DNA from: Bacteroidota bacterium
GTDB lineage: Bacteria; Bacteroidota; Bacteroidia; B-17B0; B-17BO
Assembly (NCBI GenBank): GCA_025356715.1
Contig: JANXRU010000332.1
Coordinates: forward strand, 1 to 8,900
Reading direction: 5' to 3'
Length of the DNA stretch: 8,900 bases
The position numbers and the translations under genes are program-made. Below the pieces are notes generated by a model. It saw only the letters and a program-made list of their open reading frames with translations. It was not told the origin of the DNA and did not search any database. This document shows positions 1 through 6,307 of the stretch, in pieces (the stretch's first letter is position 1; every line of letters starts with the position of its first letter).

Positions 1-1959
1 GTTTGTTCCTGTAAGTATATAGTGTGTATTAACTGTTGGCGTTACAACAACAGAGGCTGTTACAAAGCCACCAGGAGTCCAGGTATAATTTGCCGCACCT
101 GTAGCAGTTAATGTAAGAGTTTGGCCTGCGCAAAGTGTTGCGCTTGATGCGGAAGCTGTAATTGCAGGGTTTAAACAAATTAATTTTAAACTTAAACTAT
201 CTATGCCTATATCATCATTACCATTGTCAGCAGTGCCTCTTAGTTTTATAACACAAGTAGCGGAATTAGGTTTATTAAAATAGATAGTTTTTTTAGCCCA
301 TGAGGTTTGTGTGGTATAGGCTCCCTTAATACTGAAGGATACACCTCCATCTGTTGATAGCATTACGTCTAATTTGTCAGTACCTGAGCCGTTTAAATAA
401 TAAAAGGATAAGGCATATTTACCATTTTGACTCATGTCCACATAAAAAGACATTTCTCCTTTACTATTATTTGGTGCCCAACTCGAGTGAAAATCAGCAC
501 ATCCTGTTCCGCTTGCTGGCACAACTACTCCTATCGATGGATTTCCCCAAAATGCTGAAAGGCCATCACTTTGTTGCCTCCAAGAGTTGTCTCCATTTTC
601 AGGTGTATTTTTCCAATACAAGTTATCAGGAACGTCTCTTACAGCACAACCATTTTGCCAAGGACTATCAAACGTTTGGTAGTAGGGTGGAGTAGCATAA
701 CTAGTAACACCTCCAAATACGGTTGTTAAAAAAGGAGTGGACGCAGCAGTATTTGTTCCACAAGAAAGAACACATCTATAATATGCTGCTACAGTTACCA
801 ATTCGGTTGTTGTAGAAAATGTTTTGCCAGCAAGGTCAGTCCATGTAGTACTATTTGGTGATGATTGCCATTGATATAAAACTCCATAATTAGCCGAAGT
901 ACTCGATAAGTTATACGTCACATTTCCGCCTCCACAAGGAGGTGGTCCACTCGATAGCGTTGTTCCTGCAATTGGTATGCCTCCAATTGTAATTAATTTA
1001 GGAGCTGATGCAGCTGTAAAACTACCGCAAGCGACTATGCATCTGAAATAGCCAGTTGTATTGACTATTTGCGAGTATACGGAAGAGGTTGCACTAAGAG
1101 CATTTGTCCAAGTTGTCGCATTTGGAGATGTTTGCCATTGATAAGTTAGTCCAGTAGCAGCGCTAGCTCCAGTTAAATAAAAATTAACTGTGGCTGGCGA
1201 GCAAAGTGTTACATAATTTGATTGAGTTGTTCCAGCACTAGGCAGACCTACACAGGGAAAACTACAAGCGTAACTTGTGGTTCTACAATTATTATCGGTT
1301 CCACAAGCGGAGTTGTTTGATACGTGTAATCGGTATCCGCCAATACTGGGTATGTTTACGGATAAGGGTTGAGGGCCAAATGCAAGCACTACATTACCTG
1401 CCGTTGTAAAGGTTAAGTAATCAGTAGTGATGGATGACGAAAAAGTATAATTCCCGGTAGTATTAAATGTTAAATCAGAATATTCTTGAGCCCAATTACA
1501 GTTTGTAATAGTGCCAGATGTGCAAGAGCTAATGATGGCGCTTCCAAAAGGAGTAGTATTAATACAGCCAACAGATGATGTAGAGGCACTACAAGCATAT
1601 GTTGTAACTCTACAAGTTGCTTGAGTACCACATGAGGAATTTGTATTAACGTGTAATCTATATATGCCAGTAGTTGGAACCGTTGCCGTTAAAGGTGCTT
1701 GGCCAAAGGCAATAACAACATTAGCAGCAGTAGTTAAAGTTAAATAATCAGTAGGAATAGATGAATTAAAAATATAACCACCTGTTACATTAAATGTAAT
1801 TTCCCCATATTCTGAGGCGTAATTACAAGTTGATATGGTTCCTGACGAACAACTGTTTTCTGTTGCAGCGCCAAACGGGCTAGTATTTATGCACTGTGTA
1901 AAACCAATAAAATTACAAAGTGCAATGAATACAATGGCGAGTAAATGGTTTTTTTTCAT
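1..1959 (-). CDS. Large secreted modular protein (six-Cys repeats, Ig-like and MAM-like domains), C-terminus cut by window edge
   Basis: An open frame of 653 codons runs from ATG at 1959 to the left edge without a stop, so the C-terminus lies outside the window. Residues 1-22 form a signal peptide (MKKN, hydrophobic core, then FTQC). Residues 23-123 and 132-232 are two copies of a six-cysteine beta-rich module. Residues 238-325 and 327-414 are two Ig-like modules, each with a YQWQ.SPN.TTWT core. Residues about 428-595 resemble a MAM/concanavalin-like jelly-roll (TFDSPW start, DxxSL end). From about 599 another Ig-like module starts (LCAGQTLTLTATG) and is truncated. I see no catalytic motif. 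This architecture is common in Bacteroidota T9SS substrates, so a sorting domain or CHU_C/SprB-like tail is expected outside the window but unseen. The gene starts 7 nt after the preceding kelch gene, so it is probably the fourth gene of that operon. AAGG about 7 nt upstream is the only SD-like match. Ligand unknown; adhesion or matrix binding is inferred. Confidence 0.88.
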   Translation of the reverse strand, partial: MKKNHLLAIVFIALCNFIGFTQCINTSPFGAATENSCSSGTISTCNYASEYGEITFNVTGGYIFNSSIPTDYLTLTTAANVVIAFGQAPLTATVPTTGIYRLHVNTNSSCGTQATCRVTTYACSASTSSVGCINTTPFGSAIISSCTSGTITNCNWAQEYSDLTFNTTGNYTFSSSITTDYLTFTTAGNVVLAFGPQPLSVNIPSIGGYRLHVSNNSACGTDNNCRTTSYACSFPCVGLPSAGTTQSNYVTLCSPATVNFYLTGASAATGLTYQWQTSPNATTWTNALSATSSVYSQIVNTTGYFRCIVACGSFTAASAPKLITIGGIPIAGTTLSSGPPPCGGGNVTYNLSSTSANYGVLYQWQSSPNSTTWTDLAGKTFSTTTELVTVAAYYRCVLSCGTNTAASTPFLTTVFGGVTSYATPPYYQTFDSPWQNGCAVRDVPDNLYWKNTPENGDNSWRQQSDGLSAFWGNPSIGVVVPASGTGCADFHSSWAPNNSKGEMSFYVDMSQNGKYALSFYYLNGSGTDKLDVMLSTDGGVSFSIKGAYTTQTSWAKKTIYFNKPNSATCVIKLRGTADNGNDDIGIDSLSLKLICLNPAITASASSATLCAGQTLTLTATGAANYTWTPGGFVTASVVVTPTVNTHYILTGTN
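718..1248 (-). repeat. Tandem pair of Ig-like modules (period 89 residues)
   Basis: Residues 238-325 and 327-414 of the large minus-strand protein are a second internal duplication. Each copy has G.P.AGTT near its start, a YQWQ.SPN.TTWT strand, and a Y-[FY]-R-C-x3-C-G near its end. Cysteines 253, 307 and 311 recur at 342, 396 and 400, an exact 89-residue offset. This is the Ig-like/CHU_C-associated type often found in Bacteroidota surface proteins, probably acting as a spacer or binding module. Confidence 0.75.
1264..1893 (-). repeat. Tandem duplication of a 101-residue six-cysteine module (period 109 residues, 327 bp)
   Basis: Residues 23-123 and 132-232 of the large minus-strand protein align without gaps. 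Both begin CINT.PFG and end Y-A-C. Cysteines at 23, 37, 45, 110, 116 and 123 recur exactly 109 residues later at 132, 146, 154, 219, 225 and 232. By hand count about 60% of positions are identical, including the TDYLT, YRLHV and CGT segments. The spacing suggests conserved disulfides in a beta-sandwich module, but pairing cannot be read from sequence. An eight-residue linker separates the copies. I do not recognise a named family with certainty. Confidence 0.85.
1949..1956 (-). repeat. Poly-A tract (A8) directly after the start codon of the large secreted protein
   Basis: On the coding strand the ATG at 1959 is followed at once by eight A residues spanning codons 2-4 (Lys-Lys-Asn). Loss or gain of one base would shift the frame at the very start of the gene. 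Lys codons after Met are normal for signal peptides in AT-rich genomes, so this may simply be codon composition. Confidence 0.5.
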
Positions 1960-1966
1960 GATGGCC

Positions 1967-3163
1967 TTAATCAATTTTTATAAAATGAGAGGCAGCAATA
2001 AGTTGGCTTTTATTTTTTACAGCCATAAAATAATTGCCTGGAGTTAATGTGGATATATTAGTTTGGAATGATGTTCCGTTTATTACAGCTTCACTCACTA
2101 TTTTTCCTTCTGTAGAAATAATTTGTAAAACGGAGTTGTTTTGTTTTTCTGATAATTGTATTGTAATAAAATCTTTAGCAGGATTAGGATATACACTTTG
2201 GATGATAGTTGTTTTGATAGATTCATTTATTCCAACGCCAATATTTGGGGTGTATTTCCATAAATCAAACGTAAAAGAATTATCATAACCAACACCAACA
2301 TAGGCTTCGTTATTTAACACAAAGGCTACAGAGCCTTCTCGCGCTGTGCCAGCAAAATCAGTCATTTGAGCCCAAGTGTTTGTATAGGTATTGTATTGCC
2401 AAAAATCTTGCGTGTAACTCAATGTGTTATCATAACCAAGCCCAACAAATCCAGAATGACCAATTACAAAACTAGTACCGTCATATCGAGGAGTGCCTCC
2501 AAAACTTGCCTTTACAGCCCAAGAGTTTGTTAATGGGTCATATGCATAGGTGTCATTTTTAAAACCACCATCATAGCCGCAAGTAACATAACCATTACCA
2601 GTGGCTGCAAATGCACAAGCTTGTTTGCGACTTGTTCCAGGAAAACTCATTTTACTTGCCCAACTATTTGATGATGGATTATATTCCCACCAATCATTTA
2701 AATAACCTGTTGCAGATTGCCCCAATCCCACATAGCCTTTGCCAAATAAACTAACAGCGCAAGCACCACTTCTTGCAGCGCCTACAATATCAGCTACTTG
2801 AGTCCAAGCCAAAGTAACGCTATCAAATTGCCAAAAATCTTGAGTATATGGCAATAATCCTGCTCCAGTTCCATAATAAGATTTACCTCCAATTGAAAAA
2901 GAAACTGCTTTTGCGCGAGGCATCGCTGGGAAGTCCGTAATTTTTTCCCAAACATCAAAAGGTTTATTGTAACGGTGTAAGCTCACTTTAAAAACACTAC
3001 CATCGTAGCCTCCACATAAATACGCCGTATTGCCAATAACAAAAGAAGAAGCTGCCGAAACACCATTCCCTGTATAGTCATTCATTTTTACCCATGTATT
3101 AGGTTGGGCCTTTAAAAGGAATGCTGCTAGTATAAAAACAGCTGTATATAAAAGAGTTTTCAT
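1967..3163 (-). CDS. Secreted kelch-repeat beta-propeller protein with T9SS sorting domain (third kelch paralog of the operon)
   Basis: This 398-residue protein has a signal peptide at residues 1-19 (cleavage likely in LLKA|QPN). Six kelch-type blades follow, marked by tryptophans W24, W72, W120, W168, W215 and W264 spaced 47-49 residues apart. Each is followed by a pattern like F-G-[ST]-x-R, then a hydrophobic strand and GY[VL]G.GYD. A T9SS type A C-terminal domain occupies about 323-398 (SVYPNPAKDF..., ending in a beta strand HFIKID), which predicts outer-membrane translocation and surface attachment or release. The regularity of the blades implies one six-bladed propeller. Galactose oxidase-type copper ligands are not evident, so a binding rather than catalytic role is more likely (inference). 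Its ATG directly abuts the TAA of the upstream paralog, so translational coupling is likely. Only 7 nt separate its stop from the next gene. Confidence 0.92.
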   Translation of the reverse strand: MKTLLYTAVFILAAFLLKAQPNTWVKMNDYTGNGVSAASSFVIGNTAYLCGGYDGSVFKVSLHRYNKPFDVWEKITDFPAMPRAKAVSFSIGGKSYYGTGAGLLPYTQDFWQFDSVTLAWTQVADIVGAARSGACAVSLFGKGYVGLGQSATGYLNDWWEYNPSSNSWASKMSFPGTSRKQACAFAATGNGYVTCGYDGGFKNDTYAYDPLTNSWAVKASFGGTPRYDGTSFVIGHSGFVGLGYDNTLSYTQDFWQYNTYTNTWAQMTDFAGTAREGSVAFVLNNEAYVGVGYDNSFTFDLWKYTPNIGVGINESIKTTIIQSVYPNPAKDFITIQLSEKQNNSVLQIISTEGKIVSEAVINGTSFQTNISTLTPGNYFMAVKNKSQLIAASHFIKID

Positions 3164-4396
3164 TTATAATAAAATAATTTTTTTGGTGGCTATTAACTGC
3201 TGCTTATTATAGATAGATATAAAATAAATACCTTTACTAATTCCTTTTCTATCAAAGGTTAATGAGCTGCCAGTAAAATCTTGAGTATGAATTAATTTAC
3301 CATCTACGCTAAATAATTGTATAATAAGTGTTGAGTTATTTTGTTCATACGCTATTGTAAATTCGTTTCCACTAACAGGATTTGGATAAACGGATAGGTA
3401 TTTATTGTTTTCTAAATCCTCCATGCCAACGTCGGCATTCAATTTATAGAAATCTTGTTTTGATCCACCTCCTGATTTTCCTGTACCCATGTATCCAACA
3501 TTGCCAATTACAAATGAGGCAACACTTCTGCGAGCTGCACCACTAAATGATGTGGTATAGTTCCAACTGTTTAAAGAACTATTATACCACCATGTGTCAT
3601 TGTTGTAAGCGCCATCGCTTCCCATACCTGCGCAAGGCATTCCATTTAATGTAAACGCAAATGCACCTGTTCTGCCTGAACCAGGGAAATCAGCTTTTTG
3701 TACCCATAAGTTTGATGATGGTGTATATTCCCACCAATCATTTTGAAAAAAGCTGTCGTCTTTTCCCATCCCAAAATATATTTTTGAACCAACTGATGTG
3801 GCCACACCTCCATCTCTTCCGCCACTGCTAGATGCTAATCCTGGGAATGTAGTTTTATATATCCAATTATTTGCTAAAGGATCATATTCGTAAACAGCAC
3901 TTGATGGAGAAATACCAAAGCCTCCACTCACTGCTCCACACATCACATAGCCTTTACTATTACAAGTTGTTGAGGCAGCTCTAAAAACATTACTAGGACA
4001 ATTCGCTTTTGAGATCCATGTATTTAAAATGGGATCATACATCCAAAAGTCATTTAAAATAGTACCTCCTGTTGAGGTGAAATCGTTAGTGCCTCCTCCT
4101 AAATAACCAAAATTATTTAATCCGAAACCATAAGCCCCTCTTCTATAATCTGCAGGTAGATTTGCTTTTTGTGTCCAGAAATCAAACACGGCGTCATATT
4201 CCCATAAATCATTATAACAATTATTATTGGTGTCAACACCACAACTTACATAACCTTTTCCGTTAACACTAAATCCAGTTGATTCATAACGCTTACCATT
4301 ATCTAAGGCGTGTACTTTAGTCCATTGCCAAGAACTATAACCGCTAAAGGCAATTGAGAAAAAAAATAAAAGGTACCCAAATTTCCAAGACTTCAT
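3164..4396 (-). CDS. Secreted kelch-repeat beta-propeller protein with T9SS sorting domain (second kelch paralog of the operon)
   Basis: This 410-residue paralog begins with a signal peptide (MKSWKFGY, then LLFFFSIAF, cleavage near GYSS). It carries six kelch blades around W25, W74, W127, W178, W231 and W278, spaced 47-53 residues. Several inter-blade loops are longer than in its downstream neighbour, for example the Gly/Thr-rich stretch near 102-114 and the Ser/Gly-rich one near 186-197. The T9SS tail spans about 334-410 (SVYPNPVSGNEF..., DGKLIH, ending KKIILL). The protein is predicted to be extracellular or surface-anchored; ligand unknown. It starts 12 nt after the first kelch gene's stop, and its stop codon touches the start of the third. 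The start is supported by the signal peptide beginning at residue 1. The signal peptide codons include a T8 run (4359-4366). Confidence 0.92.
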   Translation of the reverse strand: MKSWKFGYLLFFFSIAFSGYSSWQWTKVHALDNGKRYESTGFSVNGKGYVSCGVDTNNNCYNDLWEYDAVFDFWTQKANLPADYRRGAYGFGLNNFGYLGGGTNDFTSTGGTILNDFWMYDPILNTWISKANCPSNVFRAASTTCNSKGYVMCGAVSGGFGISPSSAVYEYDPLANNWIYKTTFPGLASSSGGRDGGVATSVGSKIYFGMGKDDSFFQNDWWEYTPSSNLWVQKADFPGSGRTGAFAFTLNGMPCAGMGSDGAYNNDTWWYNSSLNSWNYTTSFSGAARRSVASFVIGNVGYMGTGKSGGGSKQDFYKLNADVGMEDLENNKYLSVYPNPVSGNEFTIAYEQNNSTLIIQLFSVDGKLIHTQDFTGSSLTFDRKGISKGIYFISIYNKQQLIATKKIILL

Positions 4397-4408
4397 TACT
4401 AGTTTGTT

Positions 4409-5587
4409 TTAGTTTTTTATTAGTTTAGTTGTAGCGATTGTTTTACCATTACCATCTGAAACAACCGATATATAAATGCCTTGAGCAAGCTCTTGAATAT
4501 TAATAGTTGATTCACTAATGGTTATAGTTTCTTTTAATACTTCTTTACCATCTAATTGAAAAAGTTTGAATATAGGTTTGGATGCAATAACTTGATCATT
4601 TAATCTTACATGAACAACATTAGATGTTGGGTTAGGGTACAAACTCATGGTGTTTAATGTTTGTTCTTCTATACCTGCAGTTATTTTCCATTCGTACCCC
4701 CATATGTCAGCTAAATTAGTGCCATTAGAGCCTGTCCCTAAATAGGCATTGTCTCCGATGACAAATGATGGAACGTAATTTCTTTTAAGTCCTGGAAAAG
4801 TTTTTGGAATGGTATCCCAAACATCTGTAATAGGATTATATTGATAAAAATCTTTAACAACGGACCATCCTGTTGACATATCTGCACCTAGGCCGATATA
4901 ACCCTGCCCTCTAACAGCAAAACTACAAGCCGCGTAGCGACCGTTTCCAATAAAATTAGCTTTTGTAGTTGTGATACCTGTTGCTGGATCAAACATATAT
5001 AAGGTTTGAGTGCCTGTTGGTAAAACATAAACTTTATTATTTAAAACAAAAGCAGAACTATAGTCGGAGTGAGGTACAGCACATGAAACTGGAGCCCACA
5101 CATTAGATGAAACATTATAAGAAAATAAGGAGCCTGATAAAAATAGATATCCTGTACCGTTAATTGCAAAACCTACTCCGCCACCATTTGCTATTGGTAT
5201 ATTTGCTTTTGGAGTCCATGTATTTGCAATGGGGTCGAATTCGTAAAACTCATCTCGGTCTCCAAAACTTTGTTCGTTGCCTCCGCCCATGTATCCTTTG
5301 TTGCCAATAACAAATGTTTCTGTGGCAAACCGCGCCTGAGGATAATCTGCTTTTTGTGACCATGAATTAGTTGACGGATCAAACTCCCACCAATCTGGAT
5401 ATGCCGTTGATACGGTTCCAGAATTAACATGCCCTACACCTAAATAGCCTTTATTACCGATAGAAAAAGCAGCACAGCGATGACGGCCACCTAATGGATA
5501 AGGAGCTTTGGAATTCCAAACAAATTTATCACAAAATCCATTTAAGGATAATAATAAACAGATTATTGTTGTAAAGAATGTTTTCAT
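4409..5587 (-). CDS. Secreted kelch-repeat beta-propeller protein with T9SS sorting domain (first kelch paralog of the operon)
   Basis: This 392-residue protein has a signal peptide at about 1-19 (MKTFFTTIICLLLSLNGFC). Kelch blades are marked by W24, W76, W124, W164 and W257. A fifth, degenerate blade lies near 201-235: the GITTTKANFIGNGRYAA segment keeps the post-Trp pattern but has Ile in place of Trp. The fourth blade is also short and lacks the usual G-G doublet. The T9SS tail is about 314-392 (SLYPNPTSN..., LDGKEV, ending TTKLIKN). The fold should be a six-bladed propeller exposed on or released from the cell surface. As first of three paralogs it has the 84-nt upstream gap in which a promoter and a 14-bp direct repeat are seen. 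Cys19 does not sit in a credible lipobox because Phe precedes it, so signal peptidase I processing is expected. Confidence 0.92.
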   Translation of the reverse strand: MKTFFTTIICLLLSLNGFCDKFVWNSKAPYPLGGRHRCAAFSIGNKGYLGVGHVNSGTVSTAYPDWWEFDPSTNSWSQKADYPQARFATETFVIGNKGYMGGGNEQSFGDRDEFYEFDPIANTWTPKANIPIANGGGVGFAINGTGYLFLSGSLFSYNVSSNVWAPVSCAVPHSDYSSAFVLNNKVYVLPTGTQTLYMFDPATGITTTKANFIGNGRYAACSFAVRGQGYIGLGADMSTGWSVVKDFYQYNPITDVWDTIPKTFPGLKRNYVPSFVIGDNAYLGTGSNGTNLADIWGYEWKITAGIEEQTLNTMSLYPNPTSNVVHVRLNDQVIASKPIFKLFQLDGKEVLKETITISESTINIQELAQGIYISVVSDGNGKTIATTKLIKN

Positions 5588-5594
5588 GATTAAG

Positions 5595-5634
5595 TTAATT
5601 TAATGTTTCTTAAATGTATATTAATTTAATGTTT
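5595..5634. repeat. Perfect 14-bp direct repeat (ttaatttaatgttt, two copies, 26-bp period)
   Basis: The identical 14-mer occurs at 5595-5608 and 5621-5634. A shorter nine-base match (ttaatttaa) lies at 5672-5680, about twice the period away, overlapping the lipoprotein stop. The two full copies bracket the candidate -7 element and lie 8-47 nt upstream of the first kelch gene's ATG. They could be operator half-sites. The sequence is almost pure A/T, so chance is a real alternative. Confidence 0.5.
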
Positions 5635-5641
5635 AGAGAAA
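5611..5641 (-). promoter_or_regulatory. Candidate Bacteroidota-type promoter for the kelch operon
   Basis: On the minus strand TACATTTA (5618-5611) matches seven of eight positions of the TAnnTTTG -7 consensus. TTTC (5641-5638), 19 nt upstream, is a weak match to the TTTG -33 element. A transcript starting near 5604 would have a 5' leader of about 17 nt. It is a weak match in AT-rich DNA, and the operon could instead be read from the lipoprotein gene. Confidence 0.3.
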
Positions 5642-5671
5642 TAGACTTTCATTTATACTTACATATTCAAA

Positions 5672-6049
5672 TTAATTTAAAACACCTAAACTATCCAACT
5701 CCATAGGTGACAAAGATGGAGGCATGATGTGATGCGTTAATTTATAAATAACAAAGTTTGCTGTTGTTTCTGCTTTTTCTTTTGAGGTAAATCCTTTATT
5801 GCCAGCAACGGAAGGCACTGAAGGTTGGTGGATATAAATGTGCCCATCAATAATAATATTGTAACCAAAACCTAATGATGGATTTGTGCTATCGGATAAA
5901 ATTGTAGAAAATTTGTATTCAGAGGCAGGTTGATTTGATAGTGTTTCGGTAGGCGCAACCTGAAATTCAGTAACAGCCTCTGTTTTTTTTTCTGGAGAAC
6001 AAGCAATTAAAAAACAAGGTAAAAAAACGCTTAGTAAAAGTCTAATCAT
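5672..6049 (-). CDS. Small lipoprotein with a DUF4907-like domain
   Basis: The 125-residue product starts at ATG 6049, which places Arg3 before the hydrophobic core and gives a lipobox L-I-A-C with lipidated Cys17. After a low-complexity linker (about 18-44), residues 45-124 form a compact conserved-looking domain: GFGYNIIIDG (60-69), IHQPSVPSVAGNKGF (73-87), and a C-terminal MPPSLSPMELDSLGVL (109-124). From memory this matches the DUF4907 family of short Bacteroidota proteins; its function is unknown to me. As I recall, such genes can occur beside kelch-repeat genes, which fits the three kelch paralogs 84 nt downstream. No clear terminator lies between, so cotranscription is possible. The domain should sit at a membrane surface. 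Codons 20-23, right after the lipobox, contain an A9 run. Confidence 0.85.
   Translation of the reverse strand: MIRLLLSVFLPCFLIACSPEKKTEAVTEFQVAPTETLSNQPASEYKFSTILSDSTNPSLGFGYNIIIDGHIYIHQPSVPSVAGNKGFTSKEKAETTANFVIYKLTHHIMPPSLSPMELDSLGVLN
5983..5991 (-). repeat. Poly-A tract (A9) just after the lipobox of the DUF4907-like lipoprotein
   Basis: On the coding strand nine consecutive A residues cover Glu20-Lys-Lys-Thr23, three residues past the lipidated Cys17. The reading frame is intact at this length. A one-base slip would leave the signal peptide but scramble the DUF4907-like domain. Confidence 0.5.
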
Positions 6050-6307
6050 AAAAAGCAATGTTAATAAATTATTACTGTTGAGTAAATTTATACAATTTCA
6101 GATGCTTTTCAAAATAAATGAGTGAGCTATATTACTTGATGAGTGAAATTCGCTTTTTTATAAGTAACGCTATTATCCAGTTTTTAACCATAAAATTGAT
6201 AATGTTTTTTTAAGCATTTTAAAAACAGGATACAGCGAAAATTGCCATTAGATACTTGACTTTAACAGTTTAGATTTTTATATTTACTATAATTAAATAT
6301 TATACTG
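6050..6307. other. Divergent intergenic region between the lipoprotein and metalloprotease genes
   Basis: These 258 nt separate two divergently transcribed genes and must hold the start signals for both. It is very AT-rich with several homopolymer runs (for example at 6155-6160 and 6204-6211). An imperfect AT inverted repeat lies at 6203-6227. A promoter candidate for the plus gene is seen near 6256-6286. I found no convincing promoter for the minus gene, no RNA gene and no small coding frame worth calling. Confidence 0.6.
6256..6286 (+). promoter_or_regulatory. Candidate promoter of the metalloprotease gene
   Basis: TTG at 6256-6258 (within cttgac) is followed after 20 nt by TATATTTA at 6279-6286, which matches seven of eight positions of TAnnTTTG. 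This spacing is usual for Bacteroidota housekeeping promoters. Transcription would begin near 6292, leaving a very short leader of about 16 nt before the ATG at 6308. The AT-rich context lowers confidence. Confidence 0.35.

Noticed and set aside
354..695. 113-codon plus-strand open frame
   Set aside because: It lies wholly antisense to the large modular protein, whose frame shows clear repeats and domains. The translation looks like random sequence.
1835..2288. Overlapping plus-strand open frames of 70 and 84 codons
   Set aside because: Both are antisense to the well-supported large protein and kelch genes and show no domain features.
5191..5430. 79-codon minus-strand open frame
   Set aside because: It is an out-of-frame overlap within the first kelch gene, whose own frame carries the kelch blades.
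5531..5587. Lipobox at Cys19 of the first kelch protein
   Set aside because: The residues before the Cys are N-G-F, with a bulky Phe at -1, which does not fit a signal peptidase II site. The T9SS tail also points to secretion rather than lipidation.
1967..5587. Galactose oxidase or sialic-acid mutarotase (NanM) identity for the kelch proteins
   Set aside because: Only generic kelch patterns are visible. I could not identify copper ligands, a Tyr-Cys pair or other catalytic residues, so no enzyme name is justified.
6050..6058. TTG start at 6058 giving a 128-residue lipoprotein
   Set aside because: The ATG at 6049 starts a standard lipoprotein signal peptide (Met-Ile-Arg, hydrophobic core, LIAC). 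The extra three residues add nothing and would require a rare start codon.
6203..6227. Imperfect AT inverted repeat (tgttttttt...aaaaaca) as a terminator or operator
   Set aside because: The arms pair over only about seven A/T positions, are mismatched inward, and follow no gene end. Chance is likely in this composition.
6288..6304. Six-bp inverted repeat TATAAT/ATTATA with a 5-nt spacer just before the protease start
   Set aside because: Pure A/T arms of six bases are expected by chance here and would not form a stable hairpin.
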